From: Longimonas halophila
GTDB lineage: Bacteria > Bacteroidota > Rhodothermia > Rhodothermales > Salinibacteraceae
NCBI RefSeq assembly: GCF_002554705.1
Contig: NZ_PDEP01000010.1
Span: 1-64,000, forward strand
Length of the DNA: 64,000 nucleotides
Reading direction: 5' to 3'
The position numbers and the translations under genes are program-made. Below are positions 35,601-45,796 of the stretch, piece after piece. Within the stretch, counting starts at the first letter, position 1. The number at the start of each line of letters is the position of its first letter. The notes below the pieces were generated by a model. That model ran no database searches. It was not told the origin of the DNA and saw only the letters and a list, made by a program, of their open reading frames with translations.

Positions 35601-36797
35601 ATGTTCAGAATGCATCTCCAGAGGGTCGCGCTGCTGGTCATCGTGCTGAGCCTGCACGCTGGGCCACCACTGGCCGCACAGATCACCACGCTCGCTCCGC
35701 CCGACTCGGTCGACGCCCGTTCCTTTGGCACAGCGCTGGCCCTGGATGGCAATCGCGCTATCGTCGGCGCACCGGGCGAAGACGTGTGCGGTCCACAGTC
35801 CGGCGCCGCCTACATCTATGAGCGTGACCCCGAATGGGGGCAGTGGACGGCCACAGCGCGCCTGACGCCCGAGCCCTGCCGCGAAAATGCGTTCTTTGGC
35901 AGCGCAGTAGATATACGCGGCAGCCGCGTGCTCATCAGCGCAAGCAGCGAGTTCTTCGCTACGCCCGAGTCGAACGCGGCCTTCGTCTTTGAGCAGACGA
36001 CCGACACCACCTGGGCGCAAACGGCCACGCTCACTGGCGATCTGGACCAGCAAGAAGGTCCCTTTGGTGCCGATCTGGTCCTTACCGACACACGCGCCTT
36101 CGTATCCACCACGGGCGATTTTCAGGGCCAATTTGGCGGGGCCGTATACGTGTTTCGGTATGATGCGCAGGCCGACACGTGGGGCCGCGAGGCACGCCTC
36201 ACCAGTGCTAACGGCTCGGGCCCCGGACGTCTTGGGGGGCAGCTTGAAGCCACCAACACACGCATTGTGGCGGCCGCGCCTACATATTTTGAGCGCACCC
36301 CCGGATCGGTGTACGTGTTTGAGCGGGATGCAGAGGCTCGTTGGCATGCGACCACCGTGCTTACCGGGTTCGACGACTTCTTCATCCCCCTGTCGCTGGA
36401 TAACGACCAACTGTTGGTGGGCGAGCGCCGTGCAGGAGACGACGAATCGGGGCAGGCCACGTTGTACACACGTGCCGAGGCAGGCGCCTGGACAGAGGGC
36501 ACCACGCTTGTGCCACGCCGCCCCTTTGCCGATGGGGCCTTTGGCTCAGCCGTTGCGGTGCACGGCCCGTGGGCCCTCGTAACCGGATACGATGAGCAAC
36601 TGCAGCAAGACGTAAACATCGACCGCGTGGTGTATGTCTTCCGCCGCAACGACGCAGGGACCTGGCAGCAGCACACCATCATCGATGTGGGGCGTGTAGG
36701 CTTTGGCACGGCCCTGGACCTCGACCAAGATATAGCGCTGGTTAGCTGGGTGGGAGCGCAAGGCAACGGCCTGGTGTACGCCGTTACACTTCAGTAG
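35601..36797 (+). CDS. Secreted FG-GAP/integrin-like β-propeller protein
   Basis: A 398-residue protein with signal peptide (ending LHAGPPLAAQ). Seven-fold style repeats of ~50 residues follow, each with 'FG.AL/AVD..RA.VGAP....GA.Y.Y.R' (for example RSFGTALALDGNRAIVGAPG, AFFGSAVDIRGSRVLISAS, GGAVYVFRYD, FGSAVAVHGPWALVTGY). This is the FG-GAP repeat signature of β-propellers in adhesins and surface proteins. Function unknown. Confidence 0.85.
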   Translation: MFRMHLQRVALLVIVLSLHAGPPLAAQITTLAPPDSVDARSFGTALALDGNRAIVGAPGEDVCGPQSGAAYIYERDPEWGQWTATARLTPEPCRENAFFGSAVDIRGSRVLISASSEFFATPESNAAFVFEQTTDTTWAQTATLTGDLDQQEGPFGADLVLTDTRAFVSTTGDFQGQFGGAVYVFRYDAQADTWGREARLTSANGSGPGRLGGQLEATNTRIVAAAPTYFERTPGSVYVFERDAEARWHATTVLTGFDDFFIPLSLDNDQLLVGERRAGDDESGQATLYTRAEAGAWTEGTTLVPRRPFADGAFGSAVAVHGPWALVTGYDEQLQQDVNIDRVVYVFRRNDAGTWQQHTIIDVGRVGFGTALDLDQDIALVSWVGAQGNGLVYAVTLQ

Positions 36798-36985
36798 CTG
36801 GGCTGGCGCTCACGTCCGCTCGGTGAGTGCGCAGTCTCCAATCGATACATCGTTGCACGATAGAGCATGCAAGGGGCGCCGCATAGAAACACTGGGCCCC
36901 TCCTGGCGTGCATGCAACTGTTTTGTAATCCGTGTGCCATGCCGCACACGCCCGGTTCGTACTCTTTTGTTGCAACGATCAATCT

Positions 36986-38044
36986 ATGACTACTTTACGT
37001 TCCTTACATCGCTCGTGGAGCCTATATGGCGCCCTGCTGGCCGTGCTTCTGGTGTTTGCTGGATGCGGTGGAGCCAACGGCGAAGACGACGACGGTGACG
37101 ACTCATACACCGTGCAGCGCGACATCAGCGATGAAAACGTAGCCGCGGTGGTATCGTCGGACTACGGTACCGATACGCTGCGCACCGCTGAGTTTCAGCA
37201 GCAACTGCAGTTTGCGAGACAGTCCATGCCGCCGAACCAGCAAGGCGGCATGGCCCGCATCCACCAGATGATGCTTGACCAGTATGTAAACAACCACGTG
37301 CTGCGAGGTGAAGCTGAGGCGCGCGATGTGCAAGCCGACACGGCGACGGTGGCGCAGCAGCTACAGCAGCAGCGTGGCCAGTTCTCCAGCGAAGAAGAGT
37401 TCCAAGACGCACTGGGGAACGCCGGGCTCACGCTCGACTCCCTACGCACGCTGATCGCCGAGCAGGTACGCGTACAGCAGCTCCGCGACGAGATCGGTTC
37501 CGACGCTGTTGAAGAGCCCACCGATACCGAGGTCGACGAGTATGCTGCAGAGCAGCGTAGCGTGAGTGCTCGCCACATCCTGCTTCAGGTAGGCGAGAAC
37601 GCTGACGACAGCACCGCCACCGCAGCCCGTGAACAGGCGGAAGAGCTCATCACCCAGCTGAATGACGGTGCCGACTTTGCCGAGCTGGCTCGCGAATATA
37701 GCGACGGTCCGACGGCAGATCGCGGTGGCGACCTGGGCTCCTTCACCCGCGACCGCATGGTCGAACCCTTCGCCGATGCGGTGTTCGCATTGGAAGAAGA
37801 TGGCCAGATCGTACAGGAACCCGTACGCACGCAGTTCGGCTACCACGTCATCCAGCTAACCGACTACGGCGAACCGATGGACACTGAGCAAGCCCGGAGC
37901 GCCCTCGTCGAAGAAAGTCAGCAGGAGGCGTACCAGAACGCGCTCAGCGACCTTACACAGCAAGTGACTGTGAGCATCAACCCCGATGTGGTTACGCTAT
38001 CTGCTGAGGAAAGCGACACCGAGAGCGAATCGGATGAGGGCTAA
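36986..38044 (+). CDS. Parvulin-type peptidyl-prolyl isomerase lipoprotein (PpiC/SurA-like)
   Basis: A 352-residue lipoprotein (lipobox VFAGC, Cys27). A SurA-N-like helical part (FARQSMPPNQQGG through LRTLIAEQVRVQ) is followed by a rotamase domain: SVSARHILLQVGE, ADFAELAREYSDGPTADRGG, DLGSFTRDRMVEPFADAVFAL, TQFGYHVIQLTD. It should assist folding of outer-membrane proteins in the periplasm. The ATG chosen starts the signal; the frame reaches 18 codons further upstream. An acidic tail ends the protein. Confidence 0.92.
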   Translation: MTTLRSLHRSWSLYGALLAVLLVFAGCGGANGEDDDGDDSYTVQRDISDENVAAVVSSDYGTDTLRTAEFQQQLQFARQSMPPNQQGGMARIHQMMLDQYVNNHVLRGEAEARDVQADTATVAQQLQQQRGQFSSEEEFQDALGNAGLTLDSLRTLIAEQVRVQQLRDEIGSDAVEEPTDTEVDEYAAEQRSVSARHILLQVGENADDSTATAAREQAEELITQLNDGADFAELAREYSDGPTADRGGDLGSFTRDRMVEPFADAVFALEEDGQIVQEPVRTQFGYHVIQLTDYGEPMDTEQARSALVEESQQEAYQNALSDLTQQVTVSINPDVVTLSAEESDTESESDEG

Positions 38045-38048
38045 GCCC

Positions 38049-38540
38049 TTACGCACCAGCAGCTTCATCGGTGCGATCCAAGGGTGCGCCCGGCGCATCT
38101 GACGATCGCACCATTGCTACGTGTGGTATGCCCGCTTCGGTAAAGTGCTCGCCCGTCGAGCCAAAGCCGAAGCGGGCATAGTACGTTTCAAGGTGCGCCT
38201 GCGCATGGAGCTTCTGTGTGCTGAACCCGGCCTGCTCCGCATCGGCGATGGCGGCGTGCACGAGTTCGGTGCCAATGCCGTCCCCACGGTACGCCTTGCG
38301 CACAGCAAAGCGCTCCAGCTTGGCTACCGGCATTTCGTTGTGCAGCGTTGCCCGCCATCGGGCGGTGCCCACCGCTGTGCCGTCGCCGATCCGCGCCAGC
38401 AGATGCCGCGCAGTGGCGTCATGGCCGTCCCACTCCTCTTCGGGCGGACAGTCTTGCTCTTCAATGAACACGGCTTTGCGAATGGCCCGCGCCGCAGCCA
38501 TAGCGTCGCTGTCGGCAATCGGGCGGATGGTTACAGACAT
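38049..38540 (-). CDS. GNAT-family N-acetyltransferase (ElaA-like)
   Basis: A 163-residue acetyltransferase. It starts MSVTIRPIADSDAMAAARAI, then FIEEQDCPPEEEWDGHD, a block typical of ElaA-like members. The acetyl-CoA loop follows (VRKAYRGDGIGTELVHAA, the Q/RxxGxG/A-type motif) and the C-terminal GNAT strand HAQAHLETYYARFGF. The acceptor is unknown. The miniature element at 38578-38729 begins 37 bases upstream of its start codon, so it may influence the promoter. Confidence 0.88.
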   Translation of the reverse strand: MSVTIRPIADSDAMAAARAIRKAVFIEEQDCPPEEEWDGHDATARHLLARIGDGTAVGTARWRATLHNEMPVAKLERFAVRKAYRGDGIGTELVHAAIADAEQAGFSTQKLHAQAHLETYYARFGFGSTGEHFTEAGIPHVAMVRSSDAPGAPLDRTDEAAGA

Positions 38541-38577
38541 AGCAAAACGGGAGACAAAACGGTCAAAAGGAGCGGGG

Positions 38578-38729
38578 GGTAGTGGATAGACGTTAAGTGA
38601 TAGCTCTCTTGATAAAACCTTGAGGCGAACGATCCCCTGTTCGTCTCTTCCGGAGACGTCCGTGCGCGGGTGCCCCCTGTCTCCGGCTACAGGCCCATTC
38701 CTTCCATCACTTCGCATTGAACCACTACC
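38578..38729. mobile_element. Miniature inverted-repeat element B (152 bp)
   Basis: Left end GGTAGTGG...AAGTGAT (38578-38601) and right end (minus strand) GGTAGTGG...AAGTGAT (38729-38706) match at 18 of 24 positions. The left end matches element A's left end at 23 of 25, and the right ends share GGTTCAATG after the first six bases. The interior is unrelated to A and has its own hairpin (CCGGAGAC at 38650-38657 with GTCTCCGG at 38679-38686). No target duplication is visible. It sits directly upstream of the GNAT gene. Confidence 0.7.
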
Positions 38730-38932
38730 GGCAGATGCATAGCATTTGGGGGAAGCTTTCACCGCTTTTACACGACCTTATCTGGAATAGGTCTAAATAA
38801 GGCGGTATGTTAGATACGGATCGTAGGCAGAAATCTCCAAAGCACCGTATTGGACGCGGCTTCTGGACGTCTTTTTTCCTATCGATTCACCGTCTGACAG
38901 ATGCAAAGTGAATACATAAAGAACGACGAAAT

Positions 38933-39010
38933 TACGCGTGGAAGGGGAGCTGCTGCCATAGCATTGGTGATCGGATGGGCTGGGGTGAGTAGCCAGACCT
39001 TCCACGCGTA
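38933..39010. repeat. 13-bp perfect inverted repeat beside element C
   Basis: TACGCGTGGAAGG (38933-38945) and its reverse complement CCTTCCACGCGTA (38998-39010), 52 bases apart. The right arm ends three bases before the TTA that flanks the miniature element at 39017. Could be the ends of a small element or a hairpin; no gene in between. Confidence 0.6.
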
Positions 39011-39016
39011 GCCTTA

Positions 39017-39226
39017 GAACCTGTTTGGGTTTTGGTTTGACGGCGAGAGCGAGGGCCGCTGAGGCGAAAATTAGCCCCCAATCGAGGTTCGTAGCACCAG
39101 AGGCATGACCTAAAGGCCCCCGGGGCTACGGGCCGAGATTAGGGGCAATTTGCACCAGGTGCATGACCTTCGGCCCCAGCCCAGCGGAGCCGCTCGGAGC
39201 CCAAAATAAGAAATCAAAACAGGTTC
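39017..39226. mobile_element. Miniature inverted-repeat element C (210 bp), IS5-like ends
   Basis: Ends GAACCTGTTT and AAACAGGTTC form perfect 10-bp inverted repeats, with weaker similarity continuing inward. The trinucleotide TTA stands on both sides (39014-39016 and 39227-39229) as a probable target duplication. The interior has two 18-base near-copies GCACCAG..GCATGACCT (39094 and 39152, two differences) and GC-rich inverted arms. It encodes nothing. The GA.CCTGTTT end and a T-N-A duplication are reminiscent of IS5-family subgroups, suggesting a non-autonomous derivative. Confidence 0.7.
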
Positions 39227-39475
39227 TTATATCAAAATACGGTTACAGCATTGTGGGGAGGACAGATGCAGTTGGGGGCACACCCGGCATCTCGTCTCGA
39301 CACGCCGCCCGTTCTTTACGCAGGAAATGGCGGATGACGCGGCGAAGCGCGTACCGGCTAACGGCATCCCGCGCAATTTACAGCAATGCTGTAGGACACA
39401 AGGGGGGCATAGAAGCACGCTGTGACAGTGCGTGCGGTGCGCGGACGAGCGATCCGCGAAAAGAGAAAAGCGTGC

Positions 39476-39547
39476 TGCCCCGGATGGACTCGAACCATCA
39501 ACCCTCTGGACCAGAACCAGATGCTCTGCCAATTGAGCCACGGGGCA
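39476..39547 (-). tRNA. tRNA-Gln (anticodon CTG)
   Basis: Read on the minus strand it folds as a full 72-base cloverleaf: acceptor TGCCCCG with CGGGGCA, D-arm GCTC/GAGC, anticodon stem TCTGG/CCAGA around loop TTCTGGT (anticodon CTG, codon CAG), T-arm GATGG/CCATC with TTCGAGT loop. CCA is not encoded. The upstream side of the gene-free zone that it closes is rich in miniature elements. Confidence 0.95.
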
Positions 39548-39687
39548 GTGTTTTTGCAAGAGTACCGTAAGCACAGGGCCCACACACGGTTCCGGAGCCA
39601 TGCCCTGGCCCGTGGGGTTGATGGATGTTTCATGGGGCGATGCTCCTGCGCTTTGCATCCACCAGATTCATGCATGCCCGGTACCAT

Positions 39688-39716
39688 CTGACACGCTGAT
39701 CCGTGTCAGTTTCTTC
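39688..39716. repeat. 8-bp hairpin upstream of the methionine operon
   Basis: CTGACACG pairs perfectly with CGTGTCAG (39702-39709), loop CTGATC, followed on the plus strand by TTTCTTC. It resembles a weak plus-strand terminator, yet no plus-strand gene is seen upstream. It could be an operator. Confidence 0.5.
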
Positions 39717-39728
39717 ACACTGTACAGC

Positions 39729-39758
39729 TTGACATTGCCACATCGCGTAAGGTACTGT
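39729..39758 (+). promoter_or_regulatory. Promoter candidate for the methionine operon
   Basis: TTGACA (39729-39734) and TACTGT (39753-39758), 18 bases apart, end 34 bases before the SAM riboswitch. The spacing and -35 box fit a housekeeping promoter, although Bacteroidota-type sigma factors often use other sequences, so this is tentative. Confidence 0.45.
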
Positions 39759-39792
39759 ATGAAGCACTATGACATACTGTTGTTGTTAGCAC

Positions 39793-41459
<1,667 letters not shown>

Positions 41460-41524
41460 CGCGCAGACGCAGCGGGGCGGCTCTGCCACAATTGGGCTGC
41501 TCCGCTGTGGTGTTGTTTCCCTTC

Positions 41525-42622
41525 ATGCACACTACCCCCATGCCTTCAACCTACATGCAGCCCGCTTTCACCACTGAAGGCGGGGTCACGATTCATGACG
41601 TCCCCATTACGTATCGTACGTGGGGCCGCCTCAACCCCGATGGCACGAACGCCGTGCTGGTGGGCCATGCGCTTACGGGAGATGCGAATGTTCGTGCCTG
41701 GTGGACGGACCTACTCGGTCCCGGACGGGCGCTCAATACGGAAGAAGACTTTATAATCTGCGCCAATGTGCCCGGATCGCCGTATGGCTCGGTATCCCCC
41801 ATAACCACGAACCCGGAGACGGGGGCACCCTATGGAGCGGACTTTCCGGCTTTCACGCCGCGCGATACGGTGGCGCTGCACCGCCATTTGCTCAATCATT
41901 TGGGCGTGCGCCGCGTGCGCTGTGCCATCGGCGGGTCGATGGGCGGAATGCAGGTGCTGGAGTGGGCTTTCGAACGCACCGATACGGGCGCGCCGCTGGT
42001 GGAGCGCCTTGTGCCCATTGCGGTGGGCGGGCGCCATACGCCGTGGCAGATTGGCTGGAGCGAGGCGCAGCGCCAGGCTATCTATGCCGATGCGAAGTGG
42101 CGTGGCGGGGCCTATCCCCCCGATGATCCGCCCGCCGACGGACTCGCCGCGGCCCGCACCATGGCGATGGTATCGTACCGCTCGCATGCGTCGTTTCAGG
42201 AGCGGTTTGGGCGCGAACGTCAGTCGGAGAATGGCACGTCCCAGAACGGCACTGCGAATGCGCCTTTTGCGGTCGAAAGCTACCTGCGCTACCACGGGCA
42301 GAAGCTTGTCGACCGCTTTGATGCGAACTGCTACGTGCAGCTTTCGGAGCAGATGGACACACACGACGTGAGCCGCAATCGTGGGGCCTATTCCGATGTG
42401 CTACGACAGATTACGCAACCTGCGCTGGTCATCGGCATCGACTCGGACGTGTTGTATCCGCTGGCCGAACAGGACGAGCTTGCCGCGCATCTGCCGAATG
42501 CCGACTTGCAAGTGCTGGCGTCGCCGCACGGCCACGACGCGTTCTTGATTGAGCAGGAGGCCCTCAACGCCATCATCGTTCAGTGGAAGAACACGCATGT
42601 TGCTTCTGCCACCGCCCGCTGA
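41525..42622 (+). CDS. metX: Homoserine O-acetyltransferase (MetX)
   Basis: A 365-residue α/β-hydrolase that acetylates homoserine, giving the substrate of MetY. The nucleophile is Ser138 in IGGSMGGMQVLEW. The acid lies in VIGIDSDVLYPLAEQ and the His in SPHGHDAFLIE. Other marks are the AWWTDLLGPGRALNTE and CANVPGSPYGSVSP blocks. The ATG at 41525 is preferred to a TTG 11 codons upstream. It lies 65 bases after metY and 33 before the homoserine dehydrogenase gene. Confidence 0.95.
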   Translation: MHTTPMPSTYMQPAFTTEGGVTIHDVPITYRTWGRLNPDGTNAVLVGHALTGDANVRAWWTDLLGPGRALNTEEDFIICANVPGSPYGSVSPITTNPETGAPYGADFPAFTPRDTVALHRHLLNHLGVRRVRCAIGGSMGGMQVLEWAFERTDTGAPLVERLVPIAVGGRHTPWQIGWSEAQRQAIYADAKWRGGAYPPDDPPADGLAAARTMAMVSYRSHASFQERFGRERQSENGTSQNGTANAPFAVESYLRYHGQKLVDRFDANCYVQLSEQMDTHDVSRNRGAYSDVLRQITQPALVIGIDSDVLYPLAEQDELAAHLPNADLQVLASPHGHDAFLIEQEALNAIIVQWKNTHVASATAR

Positions 42623-42655
42623 CTCTCATTTTACCTGACTTATCTCCACATTCTT

Positions 42656-43753
42656 ATGTCCGTATCTCAGGCTACTCTTTCGCCCAACCCAACTACTTCA
42701 CGCTCTGCTGTCCCATCGCTCTCGCTCTACCTGGCCGGTGTGGGGTCGGTAGGCACGGCGCTGCTCTACCAGCTTAGTGAGTTTCAGGGAGATGCGAAGC
42801 GTCCCCGTCTGATTGGGGCCTGCACCTCGACCCATGCGGCCTGGACGCCGCCGCACCCCACGCCCGGCGCGGTAAAGCACCATCTTGAGCACGGGAGCAC
42901 ACTGCACTGGCCCGCCGTGCTGGAGCGACTCATCGAGCACGCGCCGCGCCCGCTTGTCTTCGTTGATGCTACGGGGCATCCAGATGTGGCTGACCACTAC
43001 ACGACGTTGCTGGATGCGGGCATTCACGTCGTCACGCCGAGCAAGCTGGCCAACACCCGCTCGCAGCAGCACTTCGACCGGCTGCATGCAATTGCCGCAG
43101 AGCACAACGTCCAGTATCGCTACGAAACAACCGTTGGGGCTGGACTGCCTGTCGTGCGCACCGTGCGCGATCTGCGAGCTACCGGCGACGGCATCCATAC
43201 CATTCGTGGAGCGGTGTCGGGCACGCTCACCTTCGTATTTAGCCGGATGCGCCAGGGCGATTCCTTCGGTGAGGCCGTGCAGACAGCTATTAAAGCAGGC
43301 TACACCGAGCCAGATGTACGCGACGACCTGTCGGGGGAGGACGTGGCCCGCAAGTTTCTGATTCTGGCGCGCACGGCGGGGGCGTCTATCGAGCGCGATG
43401 AGATTGAGGTGGAGTCGCTCGTGCCCGAGTCGCTCCGTGACCTGCCGCACCTGGCGTTTCGCCGGTATGTCCACAAGGCCAACGACGCCTGGCGCGAGCG
43501 CGCCGAGACGGCAGCCTCCCAGGATGCGGTGCTGCAGTACGTAGGCCGGTGGACGCCCGGGTCGGGAATTCGGGTCGGGGTCGAGGTCGTGCCTGCTGAT
43601 TCTGACTTTGGGCGCCTGCAGGGGCAGGATAACCTGTTCGAGGTTACGACCAATCGCTATGCAGAATCGCCGCTTACCATTCGTGGGCCGGGAGCCGGCC
43701 CGGAAGTGACGGCGGCAGGCGTCCTGGCCGATGTGCTGGCCACGGAGGCCTAA
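42656..43753 (+). CDS. Homoserine dehydrogenase (monofunctional, ThrA/MetL C-domain type)
   Basis: A 365-residue NAD(P)-dependent enzyme supplying homoserine to MetX. An N-terminal Rossmann start (LYLAGVGSVGTALLYQL) is followed by HVVTPSKLANTRS, YRYETTVGAGLPVVRT, GAVSGTLTFVFSRM, and AGYTEPDVRDDLSGEDVARK, the homoserine-dehydrogenase core seen in bifunctional ThrA/MetL proteins. No aspartate kinase domain and no ACT domain are present, so it is a free-standing version. Third gene of the SAM-riboswitch operon. Confidence 0.9.
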   Translation: MSVSQATLSPNPTTSRSAVPSLSLYLAGVGSVGTALLYQLSEFQGDAKRPRLIGACTSTHAAWTPPHPTPGAVKHHLEHGSTLHWPAVLERLIEHAPRPLVFVDATGHPDVADHYTTLLDAGIHVVTPSKLANTRSQQHFDRLHAIAAEHNVQYRYETTVGAGLPVVRTVRDLRATGDGIHTIRGAVSGTLTFVFSRMRQGDSFGEAVQTAIKAGYTEPDVRDDLSGEDVARKFLILARTAGASIERDEIEVESLVPESLRDLPHLAFRRYVHKANDAWRERAETAASQDAVLQYVGRWTPGSGIRVGVEVVPADSDFGRLQGQDNLFEVTTNRYAESPLTIRGPGAGPEVTAAGVLADVLATEA

Positions 43754-43895
43754 TGTGCAGTCCGGATGTGCAGTCCAGAAAAAACACGACGCGTTGGTGT
43801 CCGCCTATGCCGGGGACTTGCGCATTACACAACACGACGGTGATGCATGTCGCATCCCTTACTTCGTGTTTGTGTTATAACTCCGGGTGAGCACC

Positions 43896-44528
43896 ATGCA
43901 ACAGCTTCTCTCTGTACCCTCATATCACAGCAAACGAGCATTCGGCACACTCCTTCTGGCGCTGGCGCTCGTTCTGGGACTGACCGCCTGCGACTCAAGC
44001 GGTAGCAATGATGACGACAACGGCAGCACGCCTCCAGAAACAGTCAACATGTCGATTGGGGGCACCGATGTTGAGCTCAATGCCTTCTTCGCGACAGGTA
44101 CCGATCCAGAGACTAACGAGGAAGGGTTTTTGATCTATCTTACGGAGGCTGACGACCTTTCAGGAAGTGGGTCGTTCCAAACAGGCAACGCATTTGGGAT
44201 TATCGGACGCCTCAGTCCCCGCCCAGAGACGGGTACATATACCTTTGCCGACCTTGAGCTTAACGACAGTGATGACGTACTGCGAGATCAGTTCGGGTTC
44301 GTCTACTTCGAAGGGGTTGGCACCCAAGATCAGCGCATTGTGCTCTCAAGTGGAGGCACGATCGAACTCACCACATCAAACAGCAGTCGGGTCGCTGGTT
44401 CGTTTGATATAACTGGCACAGCCCTTACCTTCAGCGGGACAGGGGCAAATGAAGAAGAGGTGTCGATCGAGGGCAACTTTGACGCAGCGAGCGCGCCGTT
44501 CTTCATCCCCGACGATGTAGACTTTTAG
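43896..44528 (+). CDS. Small lipoprotein of unknown function
   Basis: A 210-residue lipoprotein (lipobox GLTAC, Cys32) with an Asp/Asn-rich linker. A single β-rich domain follows (NMSIGGTDVELNAFFATG, TGNAFGIIGRLSPRPETGTY, RVAGSFDITGTALTFSGTG). I do not recognise the family; Bacteroidota small lipoproteins with similar strand patterns exist. The ATG three codons downstream of a possible GTG is used. It converges on the lipoprotein paralogue at 44535. Confidence 0.7.
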   Translation: MQQLLSVPSYHSKRAFGTLLLALALVLGLTACDSSGSNDDDNGSTPPETVNMSIGGTDVELNAFFATGTDPETNEEGFLIYLTEADDLSGSGSFQTGNAFGIIGRLSPRPETGTYTFADLELNDSDDVLRDQFGFVYFEGVGTQDQRIVLSSGGTIELTTSNSSRVAGSFDITGTALTFSGTGANEEEVSIEGNFDAASAPFFIPDDVDF

Positions 44529-44534
44529 GAGGCG

Positions 44535-45314
44535 TTAAGAACGCGTTTCCTTGAACCGCCAGCCGAAGAGCAGGTCGGTAGCGAGCGTAGCATCGCGGAT
44601 GTGCAGCTCCAGCGTCTCTACGCTGTGCAGCACATCCGCGGTGTCGTTTTTAGTGCGTGGGAAGTAGAGCGTGTTATGGCGGTACTGGGCACGCTCGTCG
44701 TTTGACCACGTCATGGGACGCGCCCATGTTGCATCGATGCTATCGGGAGCGATCTCGACCCCGCTGTCTGTACGCAAGAAGATATCCCAGCGCGCACTGC
44801 GCAGATTCGTGGCGCCGTAGTTGTTCTGCCGCGCCCGGTCCATATACACATGCACGTCGATCAGGATGGAGGTGGCGTGCGGTGCATCTACGCGGCGTGC
44901 AATCAACTGCTCGGCGTCCTCTCGTGGATACGCCCCGATGGACATCTGCCCATTGAGGGCCAACAGCCGGAGTTCGCGGCTCCACAGCGTGGCGAAGCTG
45001 CGCATGCGTCCGGCTTCGAGGAGTCCATCGTTCCCGCGCCGCGCCCGGTAGCCAGAGGACCAGACCTGCTTGAGGTGTCCCAGCGGCGTATCCGATTGAA
45101 TTCGAATCCGCTCTGCCTCAGGCTGCAACTGCACATGGTGCAGCGAATCCACAGGCGGCACGGTTGCCGGTACGGGCAAAAAGCGCGTGGCAATGTCGAT
45201 CGGGGCCCGTTCGCTGGAGCCGAGCAGACCTGCGCATCCGGCACTCATCGTAAGCACGAGCGCGACCCACAGGCCGCGGGCAAAGACAGGGGAGACAAAG
45301 GGGCGATGCGGCAT
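44535..45314 (-). CDS. Lipoprotein of unknown function, paralogue 2
   Basis: A 259-residue lipoprotein (lipobox TMSAGC, Cys27) homologous along its length to the protein at 20469-21245. Shared blocks are DIATRFLP, PVDSLHHVQLQPE, MRSFATLWSRELRLLALN, IGAYPREDAEQ, ILIDVHVYMDRARQNN, AQYRHNTLYFPRTKND and a C-terminal LELHIRDATLATDLLFGWRF. Spacing of blocks is conserved. Function unknown. It lies 98 bases from the start of the divergent MGMT-type gene. Confidence 0.75.
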   Translation of the reverse strand: MPHRPFVSPVFARGLWVALVLTMSAGCAGLLGSSERAPIDIATRFLPVPATVPPVDSLHHVQLQPEAERIRIQSDTPLGHLKQVWSSGYRARRGNDGLLEAGRMRSFATLWSRELRLLALNGQMSIGAYPREDAEQLIARRVDAPHATSILIDVHVYMDRARQNNYGATNLRSARWDIFLRTDSGVEIAPDSIDATWARPMTWSNDERAQYRHNTLYFPRTKNDTADVLHSVETLELHIRDATLATDLLFGWRFKETRS

Positions 45315-45412
45315 AGCAGAGGGCAGACAACTTCGGCACGGTGGATGTCGTATCCGGCGTGGACATCCAATAAACGCATGCGTCCTCCGATCATCAACCC
45401 TATACCGTACAT

Positions 45413-45796
45413 ATGGCGGATTCGGATTTCTACCGACGTGTTTGGGCGGTCGTAGAGCGCATTCCAGCCGGATGCGTGGCCACGTACGGCGACATTGCTG
45501 AGTACCTGGGCCGTCGCAGCGCTGCCCGCACGGTAGGCTGGGCCCTGAACGCCGCTGCCGGAACGGCTGTACCGTGCCATCGGGTCGTAAATCGCAACGG
45601 GGTGCTCACGGGCAAGCGCTTCTTCGAGACGCCGACCGTAATGGAGGAGCGCCTGCGCAGCGAGGATGTGCAGTTTACAGGAGATGATCAGGTCGCGCTC
45701 GATGCCCACCGCTGGGTGCCGCTCGACGAACTGCCGCCGCCCGGCACGCCACTACCGCTGGAGTCGGTCGAGGACGTCCCAGAATCCGGGAAATGA
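45413..45796 (+). CDS. MGMT/Ada-type DNA-repair domain protein (short)
   Basis: A 127-residue protein with only the DNA-binding/active-site domain of O6-alkylguanine methyltransferase: FYRRVWAVVERIPAGCVATY, GRRSAARTVGWALNA, then AVPCHRVVNRNGVLTGK. The acceptor cysteine in PCHRV is present, unlike in ATL proteins where it is replaced (usually PWHRV). The N-terminal domain of full MGMT is missing. It could be a minimal transferase or an ATL-like damage sensor. Its 3' end overlaps that of the convergent aroA by 45 bases. Confidence 0.85.
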   Translation: MADSDFYRRVWAVVERIPAGCVATYGDIAEYLGRRSAARTVGWALNAAAGTAVPCHRVVNRNGVLTGKRFFETPTVMEERLRSEDVQFTGDDQVALDAHRWVPLDELPPPGTPLPLESVEDVPESGK

